Shown: positions 16,604 to 25,462, numbered from the stretch's first letter. The stretch is 64,000 nt of DNA from Nocardioides aromaticivorans (GCF_013408525.1 NZ_JACBZM010000001.1:558001-622000), one strand, 5' to 3'. Notes: generated by a model not told the origin, from the letters alone. Translations and numbers: made by a program.

Positions 16604-18444
16604 GACTGCTCCTCGGGGGCGGCGGGCCGGTCGGGCCGGCGGGGGTGCTGGGGCAGGGTGGTCTCGGTGCCGAACGGACCGGCCGCCTCCTGCGCCGGAG
16701 GTGCCGGCGGCGGGGGTGGCGGGGGCGGCGGGGCCGCGGACGGCTTGACGATCAGGGTCGCCTCCGCGCCGCTGAGCGGCGACGCCTCCAGCTCCGGCTC
16801 CGGAACGGGCTGGGGTTCGGGCTGAGGCTCGCGCTGAGGCTCCGGCTCGGGCTGGGGCTCGGGGACGAACGGCTCCACCGGCTCGGCCGGCGGCGCGTCG
16901 GCCGGCGGCACGACCTCGCCCTCGGCTGCCGGCGCATCGGCCGCATCCGGCGCGGTGTCGTTGGGGTCGACGACCAGGTCCTCGGGCTCGAGGGTGCGCA
17001 GCTGCTCCAGCGTCGGCTCGGCGATGTCGCGCAGGCGCCAGGCGTGGCGGCCGATCGCGGCCTCCATCAGGTTGCGCACGAAGCGCGCGTTGCCGAAGGA
17101 CGGACCCCGCGGGGTCTCGGCGAGGATCTCCTTCAGCCGCGTGACGACCGCGTCGCTCGCGTCGTAGTCGGCGCCGGAGACCATCGAGCTGAAGATGCCG
17201 ACCAGCTCGTCGTCGGTGTAGTTGGCGAAGTCGATGGTGGTGCGGAAGCGGCTCTCGAGGCCGGGGTTCTCGGAGATGAAGACCGCCATGGGGAGCGGGT
17301 AGCCGGCGACGATGACCACGAGGTCGTCGCGCTTGTCCTCCATCTCCTTCACGAGGGTGTCGATCGCCTCCTTGCCGTACTGGTCGCCGGAGAGCGAGTA
17401 CGCCTCGTCGATGAACAGCACGCCGCCCTCGGCCGACGCCACGACCTCGGCGGTCTTCGCGGCCGTCTGGCCGAGATAGCCCGCGACGAGCTCGGAGCGG
17501 TCGACCTCGACCAGCTGGCCCTTCGAGAGCAGCCCGAGGGCGCGGTAGATCCCTGCGACGAGCCGGGCGACCGTCGTCTTGCCGGTGCCCGGGTTGCCGT
17601 TGAAGACCAGGTGGCGGGTGATCGTCGGGGTGTCCAGGCCGGCCTTCTTGCGCAGCCCCTCGACCCGCAGCACCGCGGCCTGCCGGTGGATCTCGCCCTT
17701 GACGTTGGCGAGACCGATGAGGGCGTCGAGCTCCGCGAGGAGCTCCTCGACCGTCTTGGTCGGCTCCTCCGGCTTCGCGGGCTCCTCGGCCGGCTTCTCC
17801 GGCTCCGCCGCCTGCGTCTGTACGCCGTCAGCGGGGCCGCCCGCGGACGGAACCGCCGGCGCAGGACCGGTCACCGGGTCGGCGGGGAGGAGCGGCGCGG
17901 CGTCGTTGAGCGCGCCGAGCTGGCGTCGTACCTGCTCACCGACGCGGCGGACCTGCTCCAGCACCTCGTCGCCAACGCCCGGGACCGGCTGCCGCTCGGG
18001 CAGCTGGAAGGCGCCCGGACCGCCGACGGGCGGGGTCAGTCCGGCGCTGCCACCACCCAGCTGGGCGGTGGTCACGGTGGTCGCCGCGCCGACGGCGTCG
18101 GGCCCGGGCTCGCCGAGCCGGGAGCCGGCGAGGGCGGCGTCGGCGAGCGCGCCGGCGTAGTCGGCGGAGTGGGGGGACTTCTCCAGCAGCAGCTGGGCCA
18201 TCAGCGGCGTCGGCCCGGCCCGGAAGCGGTTGCCGCGCTTGGCGGCGAGCATGTGCTCCTCCGCCGACCGATCCCGCCCGGTCTGGATGCACCAGTCGAC
18301 GAACGCGCCGCGCGAGCGCTCCGAGACCGTGGCCGCGACGGCCTCGCCCTCCGCCCGGGCGGCTGCCTCGTCCGCACCAGCGGCACGGGCGACGGCCGCG
18401 AGCGCGTCGAGCGCGTCGGCGAGGCTGCCGACCGGCGCCGTCAC
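16600..18444 (-). CDS. CbbX/CfxQ-type AAA+ ATPase
   Basis: A 614-residue protein with one AAA+ module (about 230-470): GNPGTGKTT near 282, VLFIDEAYSL near 335, and the C-terminal GNARFVRN sensor region. The N-terminal 200 residues are helical and Pro/Ala-rich, and the C-terminal 130 are extremely Pro/Glu-rich (PEPQPEPEPQREP-like), a likely flexible tail. Relatives remodel Rubisco (CbbX) or serve type VII secretion (EccA), but no such genes are here. In this operon it may remodel the TelA or PknG complex; that is inference. The GTG start overlaps the preceding gene (GTGA). Confidence 0.85.
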   Translation of the reverse strand: MTAPVGSLADALDALAAVARAAGADEAAARAEGEAVAATVSERSRGAFVDWCIQTGRDRSAEEHMLAAKRGNRFRAGPTPLMAQLLLEKSPHSADYAGALADAALAGSRLGEPGPDAVGAATTVTTAQLGGGSAGLTPPVGGPGAFQLPERQPVPGVGDEVLEQVRRVGEQVRRQLGALNDAAPLLPADPVTGPAPAVPSAGGPADGVQTQAAEPEKPAEEPAKPEEPTKTVEELLAELDALIGLANVKGEIHRQAAVLRVEGLRKKAGLDTPTITRHLVFNGNPGTGKTTVARLVAGIYRALGLLSKGQLVEVDRSELVAGYLGQTAAKTAEVVASAEGGVLFIDEAYSLSGDQYGKEAIDTLVKEMEDKRDDLVVIVAGYPLPMAVFISENPGLESRFRTTIDFANYTDDELVGIFSSMVSGADYDASDAVVTRLKEILAETPRGPSFGNARFVRNLMEAAIGRHAWRLRDIAEPTLEQLRTLEPEDLVVDPNDTAPDAADAPAAEGEVVPPADAPPAEPVEPFVPEPQPEPEPQREPQPEPQPVPEPELEASPLSGAEATLIVKPSAAPPPPPPPPPAPPAQEAAGPFGTETTLPQHPRRPDRPAAPEEQS

Positions 18445-18950
18445 TGCGACCCCAGGTTGAGGTCGCCACCGGTCGAGGAGTGCCCGAACTTCGCGTCCAG
18501 GAACTGTCCGTGCGCGACCAGCGCCTGGGCGTCGGCGCGGTTGGCCGCATCGAAGATCTTGTCCATCGTGGCTCCGAGCAGCTCGAGTTGTTCGATGAGG
18601 ATCATCAGCGCGGTCTTCTGGCCGTCGATCGGCCGGGTGTCGGCCCAGTCGCGGGGCAGGCGGAGGTAGCCGTCGACCGCCTCGGGCAGGTAGTCCGTCG
18701 CGGTCGCGACGACCGAGAAGGCCTCGAGGCTGCCGAGCCCCATCTGCTGCAGGCGCGGCAGCGTCTGGTGGATCGTGCGCGCGATCCGCACGACGCGCGA
18801 GACCACCACCGGCGGCGCGTTGCCGTCCCGGAGCATCGCGTTGATCCGGTTCAGCGCCGCGAGGATGTCCTTCTCGGTCGGCGGTGGCGGGGCGGCGTAC
18901 TGCTGCTCCTCAGCGTCCCTGCCCCGCTTGAACCACGACTTCAGCCCCAC
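18441..18950 (-). CDS. 169-residue protein of the telA-pknG operon, unknown function
   Basis: It starts at GTG 18950 (MGLKSWFKRGRDAEEQ, reading the GTG as Met), 38 bases after telA, and ends inside the start of the AAA+ gene (GTGA). It is helical, with an amphipathic basic N-terminus that could touch the membrane and a core including IARTIHQTLPRLQQMG and TDYLPEAVDGYLRLP. No family is named by me. Similar small helical proteins often accompany TelA. A structural partner of TelA or the ATPase is plausible. Confidence 0.7.
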   Translation of the reverse strand: MGLKSWFKRGRDAEEQQYAAPPPPTEKDILAALNRINAMLRDGNAPPVVVSRVVRIARTIHQTLPRLQQMGLGSLEAFSVVATATDYLPEAVDGYLRLPRDWADTRPIDGQKTALMILIEQLELLGATMDKIFDAANRADAQALVAHGQFLDAKFGHSSTGGDLNLGSQ

Positions 18951-18988
18951 CCGATCCCGTCCTGTCCCCTCGGCCGGCGACCGCGCGC

Positions 18989-20218
18989 TCAGCCGATGTC
19001 CAGCGTGCCGGCGGCATTGCGCGCGTCGTGCTGCTGGACCCGGTCGAGGTACGCCTTGGACTTCTGGACCTCGTTCTCGAGGACGCCGATGGTGGTCGAC
19101 ATGTTGTCGAGCGCCTTGAGCTTGAACTCGTCGATCGAGTCCATCGTGGCGTAGATGTTGGCGAAGGCGGCCTGGAGCTGCTCGATGCCGATCGTCGACG
19201 ACGCCGCCTGCTCCTGGATGCGCGCGGAGTTGTCCTTGAGCATCTCGGAGGTGCGCTGGATCATCGCCGAGGTCGTCGTGTTGAGCGCCGTGATCTGGTC
19301 GAGGACCAGCTTCTGGTTGCTCAGTGCTTGGGCGACGATGACCGCGGTCCGCAGGGCGGAGATCGTGGTCGTGGTGGCCCGGTCGACACCCTTGATGAGC
19401 TCGATGTTGTTCTTGATGATGATGTCGATCGCCAGGTAGGCCTGGATCGACACCGCGAGCTGGGTGAGCAGGTCCTGGTGCTTCTGGCGGACGTAGAACA
19501 GCACGTCCTGCGAGAGCGTCTTGGCCGTCTCCGGGTCGCTGAGCTCGAGCTCGGCGATCTTCGCGGACAGCTTGGCATCGAGCTTCTCGGCGACGTAGAT
19601 GTACTGGTTGAGGCGTCCCATGACCGACCAGAGGTTGGTCTTCTCGAGGTTGAGCGCCACGTTGTCCTTGGTCAGCTCGTCCTGGCCGCTGCGCAGCGAG
19701 TGCAGGATGCCGTTGAGCTGGGTCTGCGAGGACTGGTACTTGCGGAAGTAGTCCTCGATCTTGTCGTTGAAGGGCAGCTTGTTCCACCACTTCTTCGCGC
19801 CGGTGGCCTGGCCCGGGTCGAGGTCCTCGACCGTACGACGGAGGTCGAGCAGCGTCTTGCCGACGGTGGAGCCCTCGGACAGACCGCCCGCCTTGAGCGC
19901 GCTGACCGGCTTGTCGAGCATCCGGTTGGACGTCTCGGCGGCCTTGCGGATGTCGGCGTCGCCCATGGTGCGGACGTTCTCCGCCTGCGCCGCGAACTCC
20001 GGGCTGCCGGCCTTCGTCGAGGTCAGCGAGGTGAGGAAGTTGTCGACCTTCGCGTCGAGCTCGGGCACCATCGCCGCCTCGACCTGCGGCGCCATCTTCG
20101 GCGCCTGGGTCTCGACGACGGGCGCGGCCGGCTCGGGCGCGGTGAGTGTGAGGGCAGGCTCGGGGGGTGCGAGCGGGCTGGGCTCGGGAGCGGGTGCCTG
20201 GGAACCATCGGTGGTCAT
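18989..20218 (-). CDS. telA: TelA-family (toxic anion resistance) protein
   Basis: A 409-residue protein, mostly long helices after a Pro/Ala-rich N-terminal 50 residues. The stretch from YVRQKHQDLLTQLAV through IIKNNIELIKGVDRATTTTI to ALDNMSTTIGVLENEVQKSK is characteristic of the TelA family, known from tellurite and cell-envelope stress loci. The ATG at 20218 is preceded at 7 bases by TAGGCT, a -10-like box, so the operon may begin as a leaderless transcript. It is the first of ten genes read toward 7551. Confidence 0.92.
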   Translation of the reverse strand: MTTDGSQAPAPEPSPLAPPEPALTLTAPEPAAPVVETQAPKMAPQVEAAMVPELDAKVDNFLTSLTSTKAGSPEFAAQAENVRTMGDADIRKAAETSNRMLDKPVSALKAGGLSEGSTVGKTLLDLRRTVEDLDPGQATGAKKWWNKLPFNDKIEDYFRKYQSSQTQLNGILHSLRSGQDELTKDNVALNLEKTNLWSVMGRLNQYIYVAEKLDAKLSAKIAELELSDPETAKTLSQDVLFYVRQKHQDLLTQLAVSIQAYLAIDIIIKNNIELIKGVDRATTTTISALRTAVIVAQALSNQKLVLDQITALNTTTSAMIQRTSEMLKDNSARIQEQAASSTIGIEQLQAAFANIYATMDSIDEFKLKALDNMSTTIGVLENEVQKSKAYLDRVQQHDARNAAGTLDIG

Positions 20219-20225
20219 GGCCCCG

Positions 20226-20231
20226 AGCCTA
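20226..20231 (-). promoter_or_regulatory. Putative -10 box of the telA-pknG operon
   Basis: TAGGCT on the minus strand, 7 bases before the telA ATG, fits TANNNT. The spacing predicts that transcription starts at or next to the start codon. No clear -35 box. Confidence 0.4.
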
Positions 20232-20258
20232 TCCACGGAACCCACCCTTCATGCAGGG

Positions 20259-20951
20259 TCAGCGCAGAAGTTCAGGGTCCGCCTCAGGGATGCCACCGAC
20301 CCGGCCGAGCGGGCCCAGATCGACGAGGAACCACGGCATCATCCACTGGGCGATCGGCCCGATGGCGAGCGCGTAGGCGACCGTGCCGACGCCGAGCGTG
20401 CCGCCCAGGAGCAGGCCGATCACGACGACGGCGACCTCGAGGGCGGTGCGCACCAGCCGGATCGAGAGACCGGTACGACGGGCGAGGCCGGTCATCAGGC
20501 CGTCCCGGGGTCCGCGGCCGAGCTGGGCGCCGATGTAGAGCGCGGTGGCCAGTCCGCAGAGCACGATGCCGCCGACCATCAGCGCCACCCGGGCGGCCAT
20601 CGCGTGCGGGGCGTCGAGCACGGCGAGCGTGAGGTCGGCGGAGAGACCGACCACGATCGCGTTGGAGATCGTGGCGATGCCGGGCTTCTCCCGCAGCGGG
20701 ATCCAGAGCACGAGCACCACGAAGCTGAAGAGGACCACCGCCTGGCCCAGCGTGATCGGCACGTGGCGGATGAACCCGGAGTGCAGCACGTCCCAGGGAG
20801 CCAGGCCGATGTCGCCGCGCACCATGAGGGCGAGGCTGGCGCCGTACAGGAAGAGGCCGACGTAGAGCTGGACGAGACGGCGCGGCAGGCGGCCGGCACG
20901 GAGCTGGGTGATCGGGCCGAGGTCGGCGAGCTGCACGGTCGAGCTGGACAT
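20259..20951 (-). CDS. YczE/YitT-like membrane protein
   Basis: A 230-residue integral membrane protein with five to six hydrophobic helices and motifs typical of the YczE family (YGASLALMVRGDIGLAPWDVLHSG and LGRGPRDGLM). The function of the family is unknown. It is divergent from a MocR-type regulator, a pairing repeatedly seen in bacteria, suggesting that the regulator controls it. The ATG at 20951 (MSSSTVQLADLGP) was chosen because the upstream codons lie in the shared promoter region. Confidence 0.82.
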   Translation of the reverse strand: MSSSTVQLADLGPITQLRAGRLPRRLVQLYVGLFLYGASLALMVRGDIGLAPWDVLHSGFIRHVPITLGQAVVLFSFVVLVLWIPLREKPGIATISNAIVVGLSADLTLAVLDAPHAMAARVALMVGGIVLCGLATALYIGAQLGRGPRDGLMTGLARRTGLSIRLVRTALEVAVVVIGLLLGGTLGVGTVAYALAIGPIAQWMMPWFLVDLGPLGRVGGIPEADPELLR

Positions 20952-20969
20952 GGGACCAGCCTGTCCGGG

Positions 20970-20994
20970 ATTGGACTGTTTCCAAATAGCCAAT
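20970..20994. promoter_or_regulatory. Putative MocR operator between yczE-like gene and regulator
   Basis: The 61-base divergent spacer holds attgg (20970-20974) and its complement ccaat (20990-20994) as outer arms. An inner ttgg/ccaa pair (20971-20974, 20982-20985) shares the left arm. It is the only AT-rich, symmetrical stretch in the spacer, so it is a good candidate for regulator binding. Confidence 0.45.
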
Positions 20995-21012
20995 CATGAG
21001 AGAGTGGCCTGT

Positions 21013-22473
21013 ATGAGCCAGACCACCTTGACCGCCGCACGGCTGGCGGCCCTCGTCGACGGCTTCGACCGCTCCCCCGCGTACGCCGGCCTCGCCGACG
21101 CCCTGCGCGAGCTGATCGGCGACGGCCGGATCGGCTACGGCACCCGCCTGCCCAGCGAGCGCGACCTGACCGAGGCGCTCGGCGTCTCGCGGACCACCGT
21201 GACCCGCGCCTACGCCCGGCTCCGCGACACCGCCTACGCCGAGGCCCGGCAGGGGTCGGGGACCTTCACCCGCCTGCCCGGCGGTCGCACCCGGGCGCTG
21301 GACCGGGCCCTGTGGCCCAGCGACGTCGGCAACGGCGTCATCGACCTGGTCTGCGCGGCCGCCACCGCTCCGCCCGGCATCGCCGCGCTGTACGCCGAGG
21401 CCGCCGCCGAGCTGCCCGCCCACCTCGGCAGCCACGGGTACTTCCCCGCCGGCATGCCCGCCCTGCAGGCCGCGATCGCCGCGAGGTACGACGCCCGGGG
21501 GCTGCCGACCGATCCCGACCAGGTGATCGTGACGCCCGGCGCGCTGGCCGCGACCGCCGTGGTCGGCGCCGCACTCGCGGGTCCGCGTGACCGGGTGCTG
21601 ATGGAGTCGCCGACCTACCCCAACGCGGTGCAGGCGCTGCGCAGCGGCGGTGGGCGGCTCGCGACGACCACCCTCGACCCGCTGGGCTGGGACCTCGACG
21701 CGATCGGCGCGGCACTCGCGCGACACCGGCCGCGCCTGGTGCACCTGATGCCCGACTTCCACAACCCGACGGGGCTGGTGATGTCGGAGCCGGACCGCGC
21801 GGCCTATGCCCGGCTCCTGGCCCGCCACGACGCCATCGCCGTCGTCGACGAGGCCCACCACCTGCTCCACCTGGACGAGGATCCCGCGTTCGTCGCGCGG
21901 CGCCCGTTCGCGTCGTACAGCAAGGACGCGATCTGCGTGGGCAGCGCCAGCAAGAGCGTGTGGGGCGGACTGCGGCTCGGCTGGATCCGTGCACCGCACG
22001 CGCTCGTCGACCGGCTCACCCGCGCCCGCGTCGGGCTGGACCTGGGGGCGCCGGTGCTCGAGCAGCTGGTCCTCACCCGGCTGCTCACCAGCAGCATGGA
22101 CGACGTCGTGGCGATCCAGCGCACCCGCCTGCGCGAGCAGCGCGACGCCCTCGCCGGCGCACTGGCCGAGCGCCTCCCCGACTGGGAGTTCCGGATGCCG
22201 GCCGGCGGGATGGCGCTGTGGTGCCGCCTGCCCGCGAGCGGGGCGACCGCACTGTCGACCGAGGCCGAGCGGCACGGCGTACTGCTGGCTCCCGGGCCGT
22301 CCTTCGCACCGGAGGGTGGCCTGGACCGCTACCTGCGGATCCCGTACGCGATCGCGGCGCCCCAGCTCGTCGAGGCCGTGGACCGGATCGCCGACGCCTG
22401 GGCCGTCGTCAGCAGCGGGCGGACGGGGTCGCCCACGCCGCCGTCAGGCAGCGAACCGGTCCTCGTCGCCTGA
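21013..22473 (+). CDS. MocR-type regulator (GntR helix-turn-helix plus aminotransferase-like domain)
   Basis: A 486-residue transcription factor. The N-terminal winged helix (about 18-85; LPSERDLTEALGVSRTTVTRAYARL) is of the GntR type, and the C-terminal 370 residues are a fold type I aminotransferase domain with SASKSVWGG supplying the PLP lysine. MocR proteins sense PLP or amino compounds. ATG 21013 was chosen as it gives MSQTTLTAARLAALV; upstream codons fall in the divergent promoter region. The neighbour on the other strand, a YczE-like membrane protein, is the likely target. Confidence 0.92.
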   Translation: MSQTTLTAARLAALVDGFDRSPAYAGLADALRELIGDGRIGYGTRLPSERDLTEALGVSRTTVTRAYARLRDTAYAEARQGSGTFTRLPGGRTRALDRALWPSDVGNGVIDLVCAAATAPPGIAALYAEAAAELPAHLGSHGYFPAGMPALQAAIAARYDARGLPTDPDQVIVTPGALAATAVVGAALAGPRDRVLMESPTYPNAVQALRSGGGRLATTTLDPLGWDLDAIGAALARHRPRLVHLMPDFHNPTGLVMSEPDRAAYARLLARHDAIAVVDEAHHLLHLDEDPAFVARRPFASYSKDAICVGSASKSVWGGLRLGWIRAPHALVDRLTRARVGLDLGAPVLEQLVLTRLLTSSMDDVVAIQRTRLREQRDALAGALAERLPDWEFRMPAGGMALWCRLPASGATALSTEAERHGVLLAPGPSFAPEGGLDRYLRIPYAIAAPQLVEAVDRIADAWAVVSSGRTGSPTPPSGSEPVLVA

Positions 22474-22476
22474 CGG

Positions 22477-24066
22477 TCAGAGGATGTCGACGGCGTGGAT
22501 CGAGGTGGCCTCGATGGCGGCCTCGATCTCGGCGAGGGTCTCGCCCGGGATCGCGGAGTCGACGGACAGCGCCACCAGCGCCTCGCCGCCCTTGGTCTCG
22601 CGGGAGACCTGCATGCCGGCGATGTTGACCTGCGCCTGGCCGAGGATCTGGCCGACGGTGCCGACCATGCCGGGCCGGTCGACGTAGGTGAAGAACGCGA
22701 GGTGGTCGGTCGGCTCGATGTCGATGTCGTAGCCGTTGACCTCGACGAGCCGCTCGCGCTGGTGGATGCCGACCAGCGTGCCGCTGACGGACACCTGGGT
22801 GCCGTCGGCGAGGGTGCCGCGCAGCGTGATCAGGTTGCGGTGGTCGGGGCTGTCGCTGTCCGTGACGAGGCGTACGGCGACGCCGCGCTCGGCCGAGAGC
22901 AGGGGCGCGTTGACGTAGGAGACCTGGTCCTCGACGACGCTGCTGAACACGCCCTTGAGGGCCGCGAGCTCGAGCACCTTGACGTCCTGCTCGGCGATCT
23001 CGCCGCGGACCTCGACATCGAGGCTCTGCGCGACCTCGCCGGCCACGGCCGTGAAGATCTGGCCGAGCCGCTCGGTGAGCGGGATGCCGGGGCGCACGTC
23101 CTCGGCGATGACGCCGCCCTGGACGTTGACCGCGTCGGGGACGAGCTCGCCGGACAGCGCGAGGCGCACCGACTTCGCGACGGCGATGCCGGCCTTCTCC
23201 TGGGCCTCGTCGGTCGAGGCCCCCAGGTGCGGCGTGGCGACGACGTTCTCCAGCTCGAAGAGCGGGCTGTCGGTGCAGGGCTCCTTGGCGAACACGTCGA
23301 GGCCGGCTGCGCCGATGCGACCGGTCTTGAGGGCGTCGTACAGGGCCGCCTCGTCGACGATGCCGCCCCGGGCGGCGTTGACGAGCACCAGCTGCGGCCG
23401 CGCCTTCGCGAGCTGCTCGGCACCGATCAGGCCGACCGTCTCGGGCGTCTTCGGCAGGTGGACCGACATGAAGTCGGACTCGGCCATGAGGGTGTCGAGG
23501 TCGACCAGGCGCACGCCCATCTGCGCGGCGCGGCCGGGCTGCACGTAGGGGTCGTAGGCGATGACGTTCATGCCGAAGGCGGCGAGGCGCTGGGCGACGA
23601 GGACGCCGATCCGGCCGAGGCCGACGATGCCGACGGTCTTCTCGAAGAGCTCGATGCCGGTGTACTTCGAGCGCTTCCACTCACCGTTGCGCAGCGCGGC
23701 GTGCGCCGGCGAGACGTGGCGGGCGGCGGCGAGCATCAGCGCGACGGCGAGCTCGGCGGCGGACACGATGTTGGAGGTCGGGGCGTTGACGACCATCACG
23801 CCGGACTGGGTCGCCGCCTTCACGTCGACGTTGTCGAGCCCGACCCCCGCGCGGGCGATCACCTTGAGCCGCTTGGCCGCCGCAAGCGCCTCGGCGTCGA
23901 CCTTGGTCGCCGAGCGGACGAGGATCGCGTCGACGTCGGCGATCGCGGGCAGCAGCTCCGCACGGTCGGCACCGTTGCAGTGCCGGATCTCGAAGTCCGG
24001 GCCGAGCGCCTCGACGGTGGCGGGGCTGAGCTCTTCGGCAATGAGGACGACGGGGCGATCAGTCAC
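22477..24066 (-). CDS. serA: D-3-phosphoglycerate dehydrogenase SerA
   Basis: First step of serine synthesis: NAD-dependent oxidation of 3-phosphoglycerate. The 529-residue length is that of the long actinobacterial type with catalytic and NAD domains (GLGRIGVLVAQRL near 148, ARGGIVDEAAL near 230), an intervening domain (about 320-450) and a C-terminal ACT domain (YVDRPGMVGTVGQILG, about 457-529) that usually binds serine for feedback control. The GTG start at 24066 has GAAGGA nine bases upstream. The stop lies three bases from that of the MocR gene. Confidence 0.96.
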   Translation of the reverse strand: MTDRPVVLIAEELSPATVEALGPDFEIRHCNGADRAELLPAIADVDAILVRSATKVDAEALAAAKRLKVIARAGVGLDNVDVKAATQSGVMVVNAPTSNIVSAAELAVALMLAAARHVSPAHAALRNGEWKRSKYTGIELFEKTVGIVGLGRIGVLVAQRLAAFGMNVIAYDPYVQPGRAAQMGVRLVDLDTLMAESDFMSVHLPKTPETVGLIGAEQLAKARPQLVLVNAARGGIVDEAALYDALKTGRIGAAGLDVFAKEPCTDSPLFELENVVATPHLGASTDEAQEKAGIAVAKSVRLALSGELVPDAVNVQGGVIAEDVRPGIPLTERLGQIFTAVAGEVAQSLDVEVRGEIAEQDVKVLELAALKGVFSSVVEDQVSYVNAPLLSAERGVAVRLVTDSDSPDHRNLITLRGTLADGTQVSVSGTLVGIHQRERLVEVNGYDIDIEPTDHLAFFTYVDRPGMVGTVGQILGQAQVNIAGMQVSRETKGGEALVALSVDSAIPGETLAEIEAAIEATSIHAVDIL

Positions 24067-24126
24067 AGCGGTGTCCTTCGCGGGAACGTGCGGGTGGAGA
24101 CGTGCACGACGCTGTGCGCGCTCGCC

Positions 24127-24156
24127 ACAGTACCCCCACGGGGAGCGTGTTTCTAA
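24127..24156 (-). promoter_or_regulatory. Putative serA promoter
   Basis: On the minus strand TTAGAA (24151-24156) and TACTGT (24127-24132) are 18 bases apart and lie about 60 bases before the serA start, resembling -35 and -10 boxes. This is the most AT-rich part of the spacer. Confidence 0.4.
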
Positions 24157-24187
24157 CTTGTGAACACGGAGTGGTCAGGCCCCGTGA

Positions 24188-25462
24188 TCACGCGAAGAGC
24201 GCCTGGCCGACCCACTCCCCCTCGGCCACTCCGGGGGGTACGGCGAACAGTGCCTGGCCGGTGAATCGGAGGTACTCCATGAGCGCGTCGTTCCTCGACA
24301 TCGCCCGCTGCAGCGGGATGAAGTGCGTGCGCGGGTCGCGCAGGTAGGCGATGAAGAACAGCCCCGCGTCGAGGCCACCGACGTCGTTGCTGCCGTCGAC
24401 GAAGTTGTAACCGCGGCGCAGGATCCGGACGCCGTCGTTGGCGTCGGGGTGCACGACGCGGACGTGCGCGTCGGTCGGGATGATCGGCCCGTTCGAGCCC
24501 GACATCGCGAAGTCCGGCTCGGTGAACTCCTCGCCGCCCGACAGGGGCGCGCCGGAGCCCTTGGTGCGCCCGACGAACTGCTCCTGCGACTCGAGCGGCT
24601 GCCGGTCCCAGACCTCGATGGTCATGTTGATCCGGCGGGTCACCAGGTACGAGCCGCCGGCGAGCCAGCCGGCCCTCGGGTCGTCCTCGGCGCCGACCCA
24701 GACGTGCTCGTCGAGGGCGGCGGTCTCCTCCGCCTTGATGTTGGCCGTGCCGTCCTTGAACCCGAAGAGGTTGCGCGGCGTCGACTGGCTGGTCGAGGTC
24801 GTCGAGGTCCGGCCGAATCCCAGCTGCGACCAGCGCACGGCCGTCGTACCGAACCCGATGCGGACCAGGTTGCGGATCGCGTGGACGGCGACCTGCGGGT
24901 CGTCCGCGCAGGCCTGGATGCAGATGTCGCCGTCGCTGCGGGCCGGGTCGAGGACGTCGGCGGAGAAGCGCGGCAGCTGCTCGAGCGCCTCCGGGCGGCG
25001 GTCGGCGATGCCGAACCTGTCCTTGCCGTCGGCGTCGACGAACAGCCCCGGGCCGAAGCCGAAGGTGATGGTGAGCCCGCTCGGCGGCAGGTCGAGCGCC
25101 TCGCCGGTGTCGTCGGGTGGCACGTTGCCGGGGCCGTCGACGGCGCCGACGGGGCCTGCGGACTCGCCGTTCGTCATCCGCGCAGCTGCCTCGGTCCATG
25201 CCTTCAGCAGCGCGACCAGCTCGTCGCGGTCGTCGGTGGTGACGTCGAGCGCGACGAAGTGCAGCCGGTCCTGGGCGGGCGTGACGATGCCGGCCTGCCG
25301 CTCGCCGTGGAAGGGGTACGACGCCACCGGGCCCGCGACCGGAGTGGTCTCGGGAGCGGTGAGGCGTCCGGCGGCGAACGCGCCGGCGACCCCGGCGGCG
25401 GCCGCGCCCCCGCCGAGGAGGCCGCGCCGGCTGAGCCGGGCCGGGCCGCCTGCCGCGGTCAG
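24188..25462 (-). CDS. efeB: Dye-decolourising peroxidase EfeB (Tat-exported heme enzyme)
   Basis: A heme peroxidase exported folded by the Tat system: the N-terminus has LSRRGLLGGG followed by an alanine-rich hydrophobic stretch and an AxA-like site. The DyP core has GFKDGTANI (the GxxDG motif), VHPDANDGVRILRRGYNF with the heme-ligating region, and LFFIAYLRDPRTHF near the end. It is the third partner of the EfeUOB iron system. No ATG, GTG or TTG exists in frame before the twin-arginine motif. The only sensible start is CTG at 25460-25462, which overlaps the efeO stop as CTGA, giving 424 residues. Confidence 0.9.
   Translation of the reverse strand: MTAAGGPARLSRRGLLGGGAAAAGVAGAFAAGRLTAPETTPVAGPVASYPFHGERQAGIVTPAQDRLHFVALDVTTDDRDELVALLKAWTEAAARMTNGESAGPVGAVDGPGNVPPDDTGEALDLPPSGLTITFGFGPGLFVDADGKDRFGIADRRPEALEQLPRFSADVLDPARSDGDICIQACADDPQVAVHAIRNLVRIGFGTTAVRWSQLGFGRTSTTSTSQSTPRNLFGFKDGTANIKAEETAALDEHVWVGAEDDPRAGWLAGGSYLVTRRINMTIEVWDRQPLESQEQFVGRTKGSGAPLSGGEEFTEPDFAMSGSNGPIIPTDAHVRVVHPDANDGVRILRRGYNFVDGSNDVGGLDAGLFFIAYLRDPRTHFIPLQRAMSRNDALMEYLRFTGQALFAVPPGVAEGEWVGQALFA

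Noticed and set aside
16750..16900. Repetitive DNA in the tail of the AAA+ gene, considered as a tandem repeat or CRISPR-like array
   Set aside because: It encodes a Pro/Glu-rich tail with irregular units and no spacers; no CRISPR array was seen anywhere in the window.
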